From Raoultibacter timonensis (GTDB lineage: Bacteria > Actinomycetota > Coriobacteriia > Coriobacteriales > Eggerthellaceae): 64,000 bases of DNA. Position 1 is the first letter of the stretch. Each line of letters opens with the position of its first letter. Positions 34,009 through 41,752 of this stretch are shown piece after piece. The translations under genes were made by a program, and so were the position numbers. A model generated the notes under the pieces. That model was given only the letters and a program-made list of their open reading frames with translations. It did not search any database and was not told the origin of the DNA. The DNA lies in the NCBI RefSeq assembly GCF_900240215.1, contig NZ_LT964679.1:351515-415514 (forward strand), written 5' to 3'.

Positions 34009-34203
34009 ATGAAGGCAGCAGAGATCCGCGAGCTTTCGGCTGAGGATTTGCAGGCGAAGCTTAAAGAAGCGCGCGCAGAGCTTTTCAATCTGCGTTTCCA
34101 GATGGCCACGAGCCAGCTTGACAACACCGCTCGCGTGAGTCAGGTCAAGAAGGACATCGCCCGCATCCAAACCGAGATGCGCGCCCGCGAGCTGAGCGCT
34201 TAA
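34009..34203 (+). CDS. rpmC: 50S ribosomal protein L29
   Basis: A 64-aa helical protein ([39 protein letters not shown]), typical of L29, which lies by the tunnel exit and contacts trigger factor and SRP. Its ATG directly follows the rplP stop codon. Confidence 0.97.
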   Translation: MKAAEIRELSAEDLQAKLKEARAELFNLRFQMATSQLDNTARVSQVKKDIARIQTEMRARELSA

Positions 34204-34239
34204 GCTCTTAAGCGAACTGAAAGGTTAGGTAGAGAATAG

Positions 34240-34500
34240 ATGAGTGAAGAACGTAATTCTCGCAAGGTTCGCCAGGGCGTCGTCGTAAGCGCCGCGGGCG
34301 ATAAGACCTGCGTTGTTCAAGTTAAAGAACGCAAGCCGCACCCTGTGTACGGTAAGATGATGACGAGCACGAAGAAGTTCCATGCTCATGACGAGGAGAA
34401 CGCCGCTGGAGTGGGCGATACCGTCACGATCATGGAGACCCGCCCGCTCTCCAAGCTGAAGCGCTGGCGCCTGCTCAAGATCGTAGAAAAGGCCAAATAG
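34240..34500 (+). CDS. rpsQ: 30S ribosomal protein S17
   Basis: An 86-aa OB-fold protein with [19 protein letters not shown], the conserved [19 protein letters not shown] and the [21 protein letters not shown]-terminal block, all typical of S17, which binds helices of the 16S rRNA body. 36 bases follow rpmC. Confidence 0.98.
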   Translation: MSEERNSRKVRQGVVVSAAGDKTCVVQVKERKPHPVYGKMMTSTKKFHAHDEENAAGVGDTVTIMETRPLSKLKRWRLLKIVEKAK

Positions 34501-34547
34501 TCTACTTGCTTGCAAGGACTATACGAGACGAAAGTTAGGTTAACGCA

Positions 34548-34916
34548 ATGATTCAGATGCAAACCATGCTCGCAGTGGCCGATAACTCCGGCGCTCGCAA
34601 GGTGCAGTGCATCAAGGTCCTGGGCGGCTCCAAGCGCCGCTACGCAGGACTGGGCGATGTCATCATCTGCAGCGTCAAGGAAGCTGCGCCCAACGGCAAC
34701 GTGAAGAAGGGCGAAGTCGTCCGCTGCGTGGTCGTGCGCGTGAAGAAGGAAGTCCGTCGCTCGGACGGCAGCTACATCAAGTTCGATCAGAACGCTGCCG
34801 TGCTTATCGACAACTCCGGAGCTCCGAAGGGCACCCGTATCTTCGGGCCCGTCGCTCGCGAGCTGCGCGACAAGAAGTACATGAAGATCGTGTCCCTGGC
34901 ACCGGAAACGCTGTAA
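34548..34916 (+). CDS. rplN: 50S ribosomal protein L14
   Basis: A 122-aa protein: [20 protein letters not shown] and [20 protein letters not shown] identify L14, which forms an intersubunit bridge and is the docking site for RsfS. 47 bases follow rpsQ. Confidence 0.99.
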   Translation: MIQMQTMLAVADNSGARKVQCIKVLGGSKRRYAGLGDVIICSVKEAAPNGNVKKGEVVRCVVVRVKKEVRRSDGSYIKFDQNAAVLIDNSGAPKGTRIFGPVARELRDKKYMKIVSLAPETL

Positions 34917-34931
34917 GGGGGTATACGTAAA

Positions 34932-35252
34932 ATGGCAAAGATGAACATCAAAAAGGGCGACAAGGTCAAGGTTCTGACCGGCAAGGACAAGGGCAAAGAG
35001 GCCGTTGTCCTGCGCGCGCTGCCCCAAAACGAGCGCGTGGTCGTCGAGAAGGTCAACGTCGTCAAGAAGGCGCTTCGTCCGACTCAGCAGAACCCGCAGG
35101 GCGGTATTTCGAGCGTCGAAGCCCCGATCCACGTTTCCAACGTTGCGATCGTGTGCCCCGAGTGCAAGCAGGCCACCCGCATCGCCATCAAGCGCGAAGA
35201 CGGCAAGAAGATCCGCTACTGCAAGAAGTGCGGCAAGGCCATCGACAAGTAG
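34932..35252 (+). CDS. rplX: 50S ribosomal protein L24
   Basis: A 106-aa protein with an N-terminal KOW motif ([20 protein letters not shown]) and [19 protein letters not shown]. The C-terminal part carries two CxxC pairs (CPEC, CKKC), a probable zinc site seen in some bacterial L24 proteins. L24 initiates 50S assembly. It is followed by a 124-bp gap with two hairpins. Confidence 0.98.
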   Translation: MAKMNIKKGDKVKVLTGKDKGKEAVVLRALPQNERVVVEKVNVVKKALRPTQQNPQGGISSVEAPIHVSNVAIVCPECKQATRIAIKREDGKKIRYCKKCGKAIDK

Positions 35253-35376
35253 GAACCGAGTCAGAAGCCCGCATACGGGCTTTCGGCTTACACTGGTAGG
35301 AACATGACCCCCGCGCATGCGGGGGACGCAGGGTCGGAAATCCTGTGTTTAATTCATCGAAGAGAGGTTACACAAC
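35253..35376 (+). other. Gap between rplX and rplE with two hairpins
   Basis: Two short perfect stems lie here: agcccg-cata-cgggct near 35266-35282, and cccccgc-gcat-gcggggg at 35308-35325. Neither is followed by a U-tract. They may be processing or stabilising elements in the long r-protein transcript. Confidence 0.55.
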
Positions 35377-35922
35377 ATGGCTATTCCTCGTTTGAAGGAG
35401 CTGTACAACACCGAGATCGTGCCCGCGCTTGAAAAGGAGCTCGGCGTCGATAACATCAACAAGGTTCCGCGTCTCGAGAAGATCGTCGTGAACATGGGCG
35501 TCGGTGCGGCTTCCAACGATTCGAAACTGCTCGATGCCGCTATGGCCGATCTGCGCATCATCACCGGCCAGCAGCCCGCCATCACGCGTGCGAAGAAGTC
35601 CATCGCCGGTTTCCACGTACGCGAAGGCCAGCCCATCGGCTGCAAGGTCACGCTGCGCGGCGACCGCATGTGGGAGTTCCTGGATCGCCTGCTCGCCACC
35701 GCTCTTCCGCGCGTTCGCGACTTCCGCGGCATTCCGGCCACGAGCTTCGACGGCCGCGGCAACTACACGCTCGGCATCACCGAGCAGCTGATCTTCCCCG
35801 AGATCGAATACGACAAGGTCGATCGCACCCGCGGCATGGACATTACGTTCGTGACCACCGCTGCGGAAAACGAGAGTGCTTTCGCGCTGCTCAAGGCGCT
35901 GGGCTTCCCGTTCAAGAATTAG
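35377..35922 (+). CDS. rplE: 50S ribosomal protein L5
   Basis: A 181-aa protein with [11 protein letters not shown], the [20 protein letters not shown] segment, and the [20 protein letters not shown] block, standard L5, which binds 5S rRNA and contacts P-site tRNA. A hairpin (aacccga/tcgggtt) lies between its stop and rpsN. Confidence 0.99.
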   Translation: MAIPRLKELYNTEIVPALEKELGVDNINKVPRLEKIVVNMGVGAASNDSKLLDAAMADLRIITGQQPAITRAKKSIAGFHVREGQPIGCKVTLRGDRMWEFLDRLLATALPRVRDFRGIPATSFDGRGNYTLGITEQLIFPEIEYDKVDRTRGMDITFVTTAAENESAFALLKALGFPFKN

Positions 35923-35972
35923 GAACCAAAACCCGAATGCCATCGGGTTGGTTATAGGAAAGAAGGAATTGC

Positions 35973-36158
35973 ATGGCTAAGAAATCGATGATCGCCAAAG
36001 CTAAGCGCGAGCCGAAGTTTTCGACGCGCCAGCACAACCGTTGCACTCGCTGTGGTCGCCCCCGCGCGTACTACCGCAAGTTCGGTCTGTGCCGCGTCTG
36101 TCTTCGCGAGCTTGCGAACAAGGGCGAACTTCCCGGCGTGACCAAGTCTTCCTGGTAA
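35973..36158 (+). CDS. rpsN: 30S ribosomal protein S14, zinc-binding type
   Basis: A 61-aa short-form S14 with [20 protein letters not shown] followed by CLRE, four cysteines in CxxC...CxxC, so the zinc-containing (C+) version. A zinc-independent long paralogue elsewhere in the genome would be expected if zinc limitation matters. Confidence 0.98.
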   Translation: MAKKSMIAKAKREPKFSTRQHNRCTRCGRPRAYYRKFGLCRVCLRELANKGELPGVTKSSW

Positions 36159-36266
36159 GACCCTAGGCAGTATCGGTACGCAACGGGTGTGCCGTCGGTA
36201 TAGGCGGAGGCGCTATGGGCGCCGACGAACCGGACCCCCGGCTCATCACGAACCAAAGGAGAAACA

Positions 36267-36665
36267 ATGAGCATGAACGACCCCATTGCAGATATGCTTA
36301 CGCGCGTGCGTAACGCAAACTCTGCAAGCAAGCCGACGGTTTCCATGCCGTCGAGCAAGAAGCTTGTCGAAATCGCCCGCATCATGCAGGAAGAGGGCTA
36401 CATCGCAGGCTACGACATCGAGAAGGCGGAACCCCGCGACATTCTCGAGATCACGCTGAAGTACGGCGACAAGAAGAGCAAGACGATCCGCGGCTTGAAG
36501 CGCATCTCCAAGCCGGGTCTGCGCATCTACGCCGGAAAAGACGAGCTGCCCCGCGTTCTGGGCGGCCTCGGTACGGCTATTATCTCGACGAGCCACGGCG
36601 TCATGACCGACCGCGATGCCCGCAAAGCAGGCGTCGGCGGCGAAGTCATCGCCTACATCTGGTAG
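36267..36665 (+). CDS. rpsH: 30S ribosomal protein S8
   Basis: A 132-aa protein with [20 protein letters not shown] at the N-terminus and the C-terminal [20 protein letters not shown], both typical of S8, a primary 16S rRNA binder that represses this operon class in other bacteria. The ATG at 36267 follows AAAGGAG; a second ATG two codons later is possible. A 108-bp gap without a recognised feature precedes it. Confidence 0.99.
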   Translation: MSMNDPIADMLTRVRNANSASKPTVSMPSSKKLVEIARIMQEEGYIAGYDIEKAEPRDILEITLKYGDKKSKTIRGLKRISKPGLRIYAGKDELPRVLGGLGTAIISTSHGVMTDRDARKAGVGGEVIAYIW

Positions 36666-36684
36666 GAAAGGAAGGGATTCAGAT

Positions 36685-37227
36685 ATGTCTCGTATCGGCA
36701 AACAACCCATCGCCGTTCCTGCTGGCGTCGAAGTTACCATCGACGGAACCACCGTTTCGGTCAAGGGTGCGAAGGGCGAACTGTCCCGCACGCTTCCCGA
36801 GATGATGATCATCAGCCGCGAAGGCGACGAAATCATCGTCGAGCGTCCGGACGACAGCCGCGAAGCGAAGAGCTTGCACGGTTTGACCCGCACGCTTGTC
36901 AGCAACATGGTCGAGGGCGTGTCCACCGGCTTCAAGAAGAAGCTCGAACTCGTCGGCGTCGGCTACCGCGCCGCGCTGAAAGGCACCGACCTCGAAATGC
37001 AGCTCGGTTTTTCCCACCCGGTTCTGATCAAGGCCCCCGAAGGCATCACCTTCGAGGTTCCGAGCCAGACCGAGATCATCGTTTCCGGTCCCAGCAAAGA
37101 AGCAGTGGGTCAGGTTGCGGCGAACATTCGCAAGTGGCGCAAGCCCGAACCTTACAAGGGCAAGGGTATCCGCTACGAGGGCGAACGTGTCCGTCGTAAG
37201 CTCGGCAAAGCTGCCAAGTCCGATTAA
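36685..37227 (+). CDS. rplF: 50S ribosomal protein L6
   Basis: A 180-aa protein of two alpha/beta repeats: [40 protein letters not shown], and the C-terminal [19 protein letters not shown]. It binds 23S rRNA near the sarcin-ricin loop. The start at 36685 has a GAAAGGAAGGG site; the frame extends upstream into rpsH but that is not L6. Confidence 0.99.
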   Translation: MSRIGKQPIAVPAGVEVTIDGTTVSVKGAKGELSRTLPEMMIISREGDEIIVERPDDSREAKSLHGLTRTLVSNMVEGVSTGFKKKLELVGVGYRAALKGTDLEMQLGFSHPVLIKAPEGITFEVPSQTEIIVSGPSKEAVGQVAANIRKWRKPEPYKGKGIRYEGERVRRKLGKAAKSD

Positions 37228-37271
37228 TCGCGATCACCGTAGCTGAGAAAAAGGACTGAAGGGAAACTATT

Positions 37272-37640
37272 ATGAAGAAACTCAAAGCAAAGCAAGCCGG
37301 GCTGCGTCGTCGCCATACCCGTGTCCGCGGGAAGATCTCCGGAACGCCGGCCCGTCCGCGCCTGTGCATTACGCGCAGCAACTCGAATATGTACGCTCAG
37401 GTTATCGACGACGTCGCGGGCAAGACCATCTGCGCGGTGTCCACGCTCGGCCCCGATTTCAAAGCGACCGAGAAGAACGGCGCGACCGTCGATGGTGCCG
37501 CCGCTCTTGGAAGCCTGATCGGTAAGAAAGCGATAGAGTCCGGCGTCACGGAAGTTGTCTTCGACCGTGGCGGAAACCTGTATCACGGGCGCATCAAGGC
37601 TGTTGCCGACGGTGCCCGCGAAGCCGGCTTGAAATTTTAA
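37272..37640 (+). CDS. rplR: 50S ribosomal protein L18
   Basis: A 122-aa protein with [33 protein letters not shown] and the C-terminal [20 protein letters not shown], typical of L18, which packs 5S rRNA onto the 50S subunit with L5. Confidence 0.99.
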   Translation: MKKLKAKQAGLRRRHTRVRGKISGTPARPRLCITRSNSNMYAQVIDDVAGKTICAVSTLGPDFKATEKNGATVDGAAALGSLIGKKAIESGVTEVVFDRGGNLYHGRIKAVADGAREAGLKF

Positions 37641-37658
37641 AAGGGGTGTTAAACGCTT

Positions 37659-38189
37659 ATGGCTCGTAAACAGCAAGATAACCAGGCGGCCGTTCCTGAG
37701 CTTCAGGAGCGCGTGGTCTACATCAACCGCGTTTCCAAGGTTGTCAAAGGCGGCCGTCGTTTCGCCCTGACCGCGCTTGTGGTCGTCGGCGACGGCAACG
37801 GACGCGTGGGCGTCGGCATGGGCAAGTCCCAGGAAGTGCCGATCGCCATCAAGAAGGGCGTCGAGGATGCCAAGAAGAACATGTTCACCGTGCCGCTGAC
37901 CGACGAGAAGACGCTTCCGCATGATATTCTCGGCGAGTACGGCGCAGGCCGCGTGCTCATCAAGCCGGCGACTCCCGGTACCGGCGTTATCGCCGGCGGT
38001 CCGGTCCGTGCGATCATGGAACTCGCCGGGGTTACCGACGTGCTCACCAAGTCGCTCGGCACCAACAACGCCATGAACATCGTGAAGGCAGCTGCCGAGG
38101 GTCTCAAGAACATGGAGAGCCCCGAAGAGGTTGCCAAGCGCCGTGGCGTTTCGGTCGCCCAGATCTACGGCTGGAAGGAGAAGAAGTAA
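37659..38189 (+). CDS. rpsE: 30S ribosomal protein S5
   Basis: A 176-aa protein with the double-stranded-RNA-like N-terminal domain ([39 protein letters not shown]) and the [20 protein letters not shown] block. S5 works in decoding fidelity; spectinomycin contacts lie in the N-terminal loop. Two bases separate it from rpmD. Confidence 0.99.
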   Translation: MARKQQDNQAAVPELQERVVYINRVSKVVKGGRRFALTALVVVGDGNGRVGVGMGKSQEVPIAIKKGVEDAKKNMFTVPLTDEKTLPHDILGEYGAGRVLIKPATPGTGVIAGGPVRAIMELAGVTDVLTKSLGTNNAMNIVKAAAEGLKNMESPEEVAKRRGVSVAQIYGWKEKK

Positions 38190-38191
38190 CC

Positions 38192-38377
38192 ATGGCTGAC
38201 AAGACTCTTCGCGTCAAGCAGGTCAAGAGCGCTATCGGATGCCCGTCCGACCAGGGTAAGACCCTGAAGGCTCTGGGTCTCGGCAAGATTGGCCGCACGG
38301 TCGAGCAGGTGGATAACCCCTGCGTGCGCGGCATGATCTTCAAGGTTAAGCATCTCGTGGAAGTCGAAGAAGCCTAA
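38192..38377 (+). CDS. rpmD: 50S ribosomal protein L30
   Basis: A 61-aa protein ([53 protein letters not shown]), standard L30. Its last codons and stop lie within a 10-bp hairpin (38365-38389). Confidence 0.97.
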   Translation: MADKTLRVKQVKSAIGCPSDQGKTLKALGLGKIGRTVEQVDNPCVRGMIFKVKHLVEVEEA

Positions 38378-38389
38378 ACGGCTTCTTCG
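38365..38389 (+). terminator. Hairpin overlapping the rpmD stop, possible attenuator
   Basis: cgaagaagcc (38365-38374) pairs perfectly with ggcttcttcg (38380-38389) around taaac, which contains the stop codon; TTTCC follows. It could cause partial termination before rplO-secY, relieved when ribosomes cover it. Confidence 0.45.
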
Positions 38390-38504
38390 TTTCCGTATAT
38401 ACTGCTCGGCTGAGGATAGTATATACTTACTCGGAAGTTTGCTGGCGGCGAGCTGCCAGCATCGGGCATGAGCCCGATACAGCGAATATAAAGGAGAACC
38501 ATCA
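38390..38504 (+). other. Gap between rpmD and rplO with three inverted repeats
   Basis: Contains gtatatact (38395-38403) with its exact complement at 38418-38426, gctggc/gccagc near 38441-38460, and atcgggc/gcccgat near 38461-38478. The TATACT and TATATAC sequences could also serve as -10 elements of an internal promoter for rplO-secY. Confidence 0.5.
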
Positions 38505-38954
38505 ATGGAACTGAAAGATCTCGTACCCGCAGAAGGATCCAAAAAGGCCCGCAAGCGCGTCGGCCGCGGCCCCGCATCGGGCACCGGCAAGACTGCAGGT
38601 CGCGGATATAACGGTCAGAAGTCCCGTGCGGGCGGCGGCAAGGGCGTAGGATTCGAGGGCGGCCAGACCCCCTTGGCGCGTCGTCTGCCCAAGCTCCCCG
38701 GTTTCCGCAACATCAATCACGTCGAGTACGTGCCGGTCAACGTCAGCCGTCTCGAGGCCTGCTTCGAGGCCGGCGATGTCGTCGATTGCGACACCCTGAA
38801 GGCAAAGGGCATCATCAAGCACTCCGATGCGCTCGTCAAGGTTCTCGGCGACGGCGAGATTACCAAGTCTCTTACGGTGAAGGTTGATAAGGTTTCTGCT
38901 TCGGCGAAGGCAAAGATCGAGGCAGCCGGAGGAAAGGTTGAAGAGCCTTGCTAA
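38505..38954 (+). CDS. rplO: 50S ribosomal protein L15
   Basis: A 149-aa protein with [40 protein letters not shown] and a C-terminal globular domain, standard L15, which is important for late 50S assembly. Its 3' end overlaps the secY TTG start by 7 bases. Confidence 0.98.
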   Translation: MELKDLVPAEGSKKARKRVGRGPASGTGKTAGRGYNGQKSRAGGGKGVGFEGGQTPLARRLPKLPGFRNINHVEYVPVNVSRLEACFEAGDVVDCDTLKAKGIIKHSDALVKVLGDGEITKSLTVKVDKVSASAKAKIEAAGGKVEEPC

Positions 38955-40228
38955 GCTCAATTGTAGATGCATTCAAGGTCCCGGAGCTGCGTAAGAAGAT
39001 TCTCTTCACGCTGGCCATCCTTGCTCTGTATCGCTTCGGGGCGTACGTCCCCGTGCCGGGTATTCCGTTCAACGAGTTCGCCAACTCGTTCCAGGATGCC
39101 GGCGTCTCGATGACCATGCTCGACCTGTTCACCGGCGGTGCCCTTTCTAACTTCTCGGTGTTCTCGCTCGGCATCATGCCCTACATCACCGCATCGATCA
39201 TCATGCAGTTGATGCAGGGCGTCATCCCGGCGGTCGGCAGGTGGGCCAAGGAGGGCGATTCCGGTCGCAAGAAGATCACCCAGGTCACGCGTTACCTGAC
39301 GCTTGGCCTCGGTCTGATCAACGCCATCGGCTACCTCTTCCTGTTCAAATCGGACCAGTACGGTGTCGTGTTCTCGACCGAAGTGCCCGAGCTTCTCACC
39401 GACATCCTCGTCGTGTTCACGCTCGTAGCAGGCACGGCGTTCATCATGTGGATGGGCGAGCTCATTACGCAGCGGGGCATCGGCAACGGCATGTCGCTCA
39501 TCATCTTCGTGAGCATCGTGAGCCGCGTGCCCTCCGCCATCTTCTCGTCGATCAACCTGCAGGCCGATCTGGGAATGGGCATCGCGATCACCGCGTTGAT
39601 CGTGGTGGTGGTGCTCGTGTGCATTCCGCTCATCATCTTCGTCGAGCGGGCGCAGCGGCGCATCCCCGTGAACTACGCGAAGCGGATCCAGGGCCGCAAG
39701 ATGATGGGAGGCCAGTCCACCTACATTCCCTTGAAGGTGAACGCGGCGGGCGTTATCCCGATCATCTTCGCGAGCTGCCTGATCTACTTCCCGGCCCAGA
39801 TCGCAGCGTTGTTCAACGTCGAATGGCTGACGGGCTTCGCGAACGCGATTTCGACGGGCTGGGTCAACTGGATCATCACGCTCATCCTGATCGTCTTCTT
39901 CGCCTACTTCTACACCTCGATGGTGTTCAACCCCGAAGAGACGGCCGATAACCTGCGCAAGCAGGGCGGGTTCGTGCCCGGCGTGCGCCCCGGTTCGGCA
40001 ACGGTGCTCTACATCAAGAATGTTATCAACCGCGTGACGCTGCCCGGTGGCATCTTCATCGGCCTGATCGCGGTCGTGCCGAGCATCATCTTCTTCTTCA
40101 CGGGCAACCAGCTCATCCAGGCGTTCGGCGGTACTTCGATCCTCATCATGATCGGCGTCGCCCTCGACACCATGAGCAAGATCGAGTCGCAGCTGAAAAT
40201 GCACAACTACGACGGGTTCTTCAAGTAG
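38948..40228 (+). CDS. secY: Preprotein translocase subunit SecY
   Basis: A 426-aa, 10-TM channel protein of the Sec translocon. Landmarks are [19 protein letters not shown] (TM1-periplasmic loop), [20 protein letters not shown] (TM2 plug region) and the cytoplasmic loop [18 protein letters not shown]. The start is a TTG at 38948 overlapping rplO, with GGAGGAAAGG upstream inside rplO. It is the last gene of the operon: a U-tailed hairpin follows. Confidence 0.98.
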   Translation: MLSSIVDAFKVPELRKKILFTLAILALYRFGAYVPVPGIPFNEFANSFQDAGVSMTMLDLFTGGALSNFSVFSLGIMPYITASIIMQLMQGVIPAVGRWAKEGDSGRKKITQVTRYLTLGLGLINAIGYLFLFKSDQYGVVFSTEVPELLTDILVVFTLVAGTAFIMWMGELITQRGIGNGMSLIIFVSIVSRVPSAIFSSINLQADLGMGIAITALIVVVVLVCIPLIIFVERAQRRIPVNYAKRIQGRKMMGGQSTYIPLKVNAAGVIPIIFASCLIYFPAQIAALFNVEWLTGFANAISTGWVNWIITLILIVFFAYFYTSMVFNPEETADNLRKQGGFVPGVRPGSATVLYIKNVINRVTLPGGIFIGLIAVVPSIIFFFTGNQLIQAFGGTSILIMIGVALDTMSKIESQLKMHNYDGFFK

Positions 40229-40255
40229 CCCGGCGTCGAAGATTCATCGATTGCG

Positions 40256-40288
40256 AACGGAGTCCCTTGTGGGGCTCCGTTGCATTTT
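40256..40288 (+). terminator. Rho-independent terminator of the ribosomal-secY operon
   Basis: Stem aacggagtccc (40256-40266) with ggggctccgtt (40271-40281), one G-U pair, loop ttgt, followed by GCATTTTC. Located 28 bases after the secY stop. Confidence 0.75.
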
Positions 40289-40914
40289 CTGGTCCTGTTC
40301 TTTCGGGATGCGTGCAGCATGCGGGCCTTGCGGCTTGCGTCGGCACGGAGCGGCCCGGTTTCCGCTTCCCATCCCACGTTTCCAGCACCCCGCGTCCGCA
40401 CCCCGCACCCATCTCTCGCATCTCGCACCCCGCACCCTGCACCCCGCACCCATCTCGCGTATTCCGCATCCCGTCTCTCGCTTCCAACTTCTCGCCCGCG
40501 CGCCGAAAGGATCAACCGAGGTCCGCTACGCGTGTTTTTGATCGAAGTGTTGCGTTTTCGGGCTTCGATGGGGGAAGTTGACGGCCCGGGTGCGGTACTC
40601 ATCGCAACGGGCGATATCTGCAATCCTCTGAACAGGCGTTATGAATGAATGCTGGATAACCGCTCCGCAAAGCGGTTATTGGACTGCAACACAAAGGGCA
40701 AAAACATGTATTTAGGCTCCCTCTTCGCTGGCGATCTGACGACGACCCGAAGTCGAGGACCGATATCGTGGCGGGCGAGGCTTGGGACCTTTTGCCCTCG
40801 GGGCCGCCGGCAGGGGGCAAATGAGCTCTTATACCGCGAATCTCTTGAAAAACGGACCAGTCCTCAGCTGCTTTGCTACAATACGATAATCGTATGTAAC
40901 GAAAGGATTTGAAC
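40289..40914 (+). other. 626-bp region between secY and adk
   Basis: No credible gene. It holds a pyrimidine-rich block of imperfect short repeats (~40385-40470), a 9-bp hairpin (40656-40664 with 40671-40679), a TACAAT -10-like box at 40877-40882 and a 15-bp palindrome atacgat-a-atcgtat (40881-40895) just before the adk ribosome-binding site. ORFs here have repetitive, unlikely protein sequences. adk therefore probably has its own promoter. Confidence 0.6.
40385..40470. repeat. Pyrimidine-rich short direct repeats (CGCACCC/ATCTCGC units)
   Basis: Units such as accccgcacccatctc occur near 40400 and again at 40441, with intervening tctcgcaccccgcaccctgc. The block is strand-asymmetric (C/T/A on the plus strand) and non-coding by appearance. 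Confidence 0.7.
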
Positions 40915-41541
40915 ATGAACATCGTGTTGTTGGGGGCTCCCGGCGCCGGCAAGGGCACGCAAGCCGCAAAGCTCGTTGAGGAGTACGAACTTCCGCATAT
41001 CTCGACGGGCGACATGCTGCGCGCCGCGGTTAAAGAAGGTACCCCGCTGGGGAAGAAGGCCAAGTCCTTCATGGATGCCGGAGATCTTGTTCCCGATGAC
41101 GTAATCATCGGCCTTGTGACCGAGCGTTTGCAGGGCAAGGACACCGAGAAGGGGTTCATCCTCGACGGATTCCCGCGCACGTCCGCCCAGGCAGTCGCGC
41201 TCGACGCCGAGCTTTCGAAGCTCGGTCGTCCGCTCGACGCCGCCCTGCTCATCGACGTTGATCCCGAAGTGATCGTCAACCGCCTCACATCGCGCCGTAT
41301 GTGCAAGGAGTGCGGCTACATCGGCACGATCGCCGACGAGACGTGCCCCAAGTGCGGTGGCGAGATGTACCAGCGCGACGACGACAACGAGGCGACGGTA
41401 CGCAACCGCCTCGATGTGTACGAGAAGTCCACGGCTCCGCTGATCGACTACTACCGCGGCTGCGATCTGCTCGTGGCCATCGACGGCGACCGCGATCCCG
41501 CGGTCGTGTACGCGGACGTGAAGAAGAGCCTCGGCCTGTAA
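40915..41541 (+). CDS. adk: Adenylate kinase with zinc-type lid
   Basis: A 208-aa enzyme (ATP + AMP = 2 ADP). The P-loop GAPGAGKGTQ is at the N-terminus, then STGDMLRAAVKEGTPLGKKA, LDGFPRT, and a lid with CKECGY and CPKCGG, a four-cysteine zinc site found in many Gram-positive adenylate kinases. The ATG at 40915 has a GAAAGG site; an in-frame TTG at 40909 is too close to it. It follows secY as in many r-protein operons, but map and infA are not downstream. Confidence 0.97.
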   Translation: MNIVLLGAPGAGKGTQAAKLVEEYELPHISTGDMLRAAVKEGTPLGKKAKSFMDAGDLVPDDVIIGLVTERLQGKDTEKGFILDGFPRTSAQAVALDAELSKLGRPLDAALLIDVDPEVIVNRLTSRRMCKECGYIGTIADETCPKCGGEMYQRDDDNEATVRNRLDVYEKSTAPLIDYYRGCDLLVAIDGDRDPAVVYADVKKSLGL

Positions 41542-41630
41542 GGCGAATGCGGAGCCGAGTCGAGCATCGGTTGCGCGAGCGGGATCCGGCTTGCGAAACG
41601 AGCTCGTCCGGCTCGGTTGTTCGGCATAGG

Positions 41631-41670
41631 CAATGAAAGGGGGTTGGCTGCTGCCAGCCCCCTTTCATTG
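41631..41670. terminator. 18-bp hairpin after adk
   Basis: caatgaaagggggttggc (41631-41648) pairs with 41653-41670 with one G-U pair and a 4-nt loop. The arms carry A-rich/T-rich outer parts, so it could stop transcription from either direction. Confidence 0.7.
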
Positions 41671-41735
41671 CGCGGGCTTGCGCGACGGTCTCGGGCGGTG
41701 CTTCTTTTGTCGTCGCCCGGCTCCGGGGAATCGCG

Positions 41736-41741
41736 TATAAT
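41736..41741 (+). promoter_or_regulatory. -10 element (TATAAT) just upstream of the membrane-protein gene
   Basis: A perfect TATAAT ends 11 bases before the ATG at 41753. A -35 element at standard spacing is poor. Transcription would begin about 5 bases before the ATG and there is no Shine-Dalgarno sequence, so the mRNA may be leaderless or nearly so. Confidence 0.5.
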
Positions 41742-41752
41742 CTGTTAAGCTC

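Noticed and set aside
40385-40470. CRISPR-like array
   Set aside because: Repeat units are short, degenerate and not separated by regular unique spacers; no cas genes are in the window.
40251-40648. Several 96-122 aa frames between secY and adk
   Set aside because: They translate the pyrimidine repeat into Pro/Ser/Arg/His-rich strings in all three frames, with no start signals.
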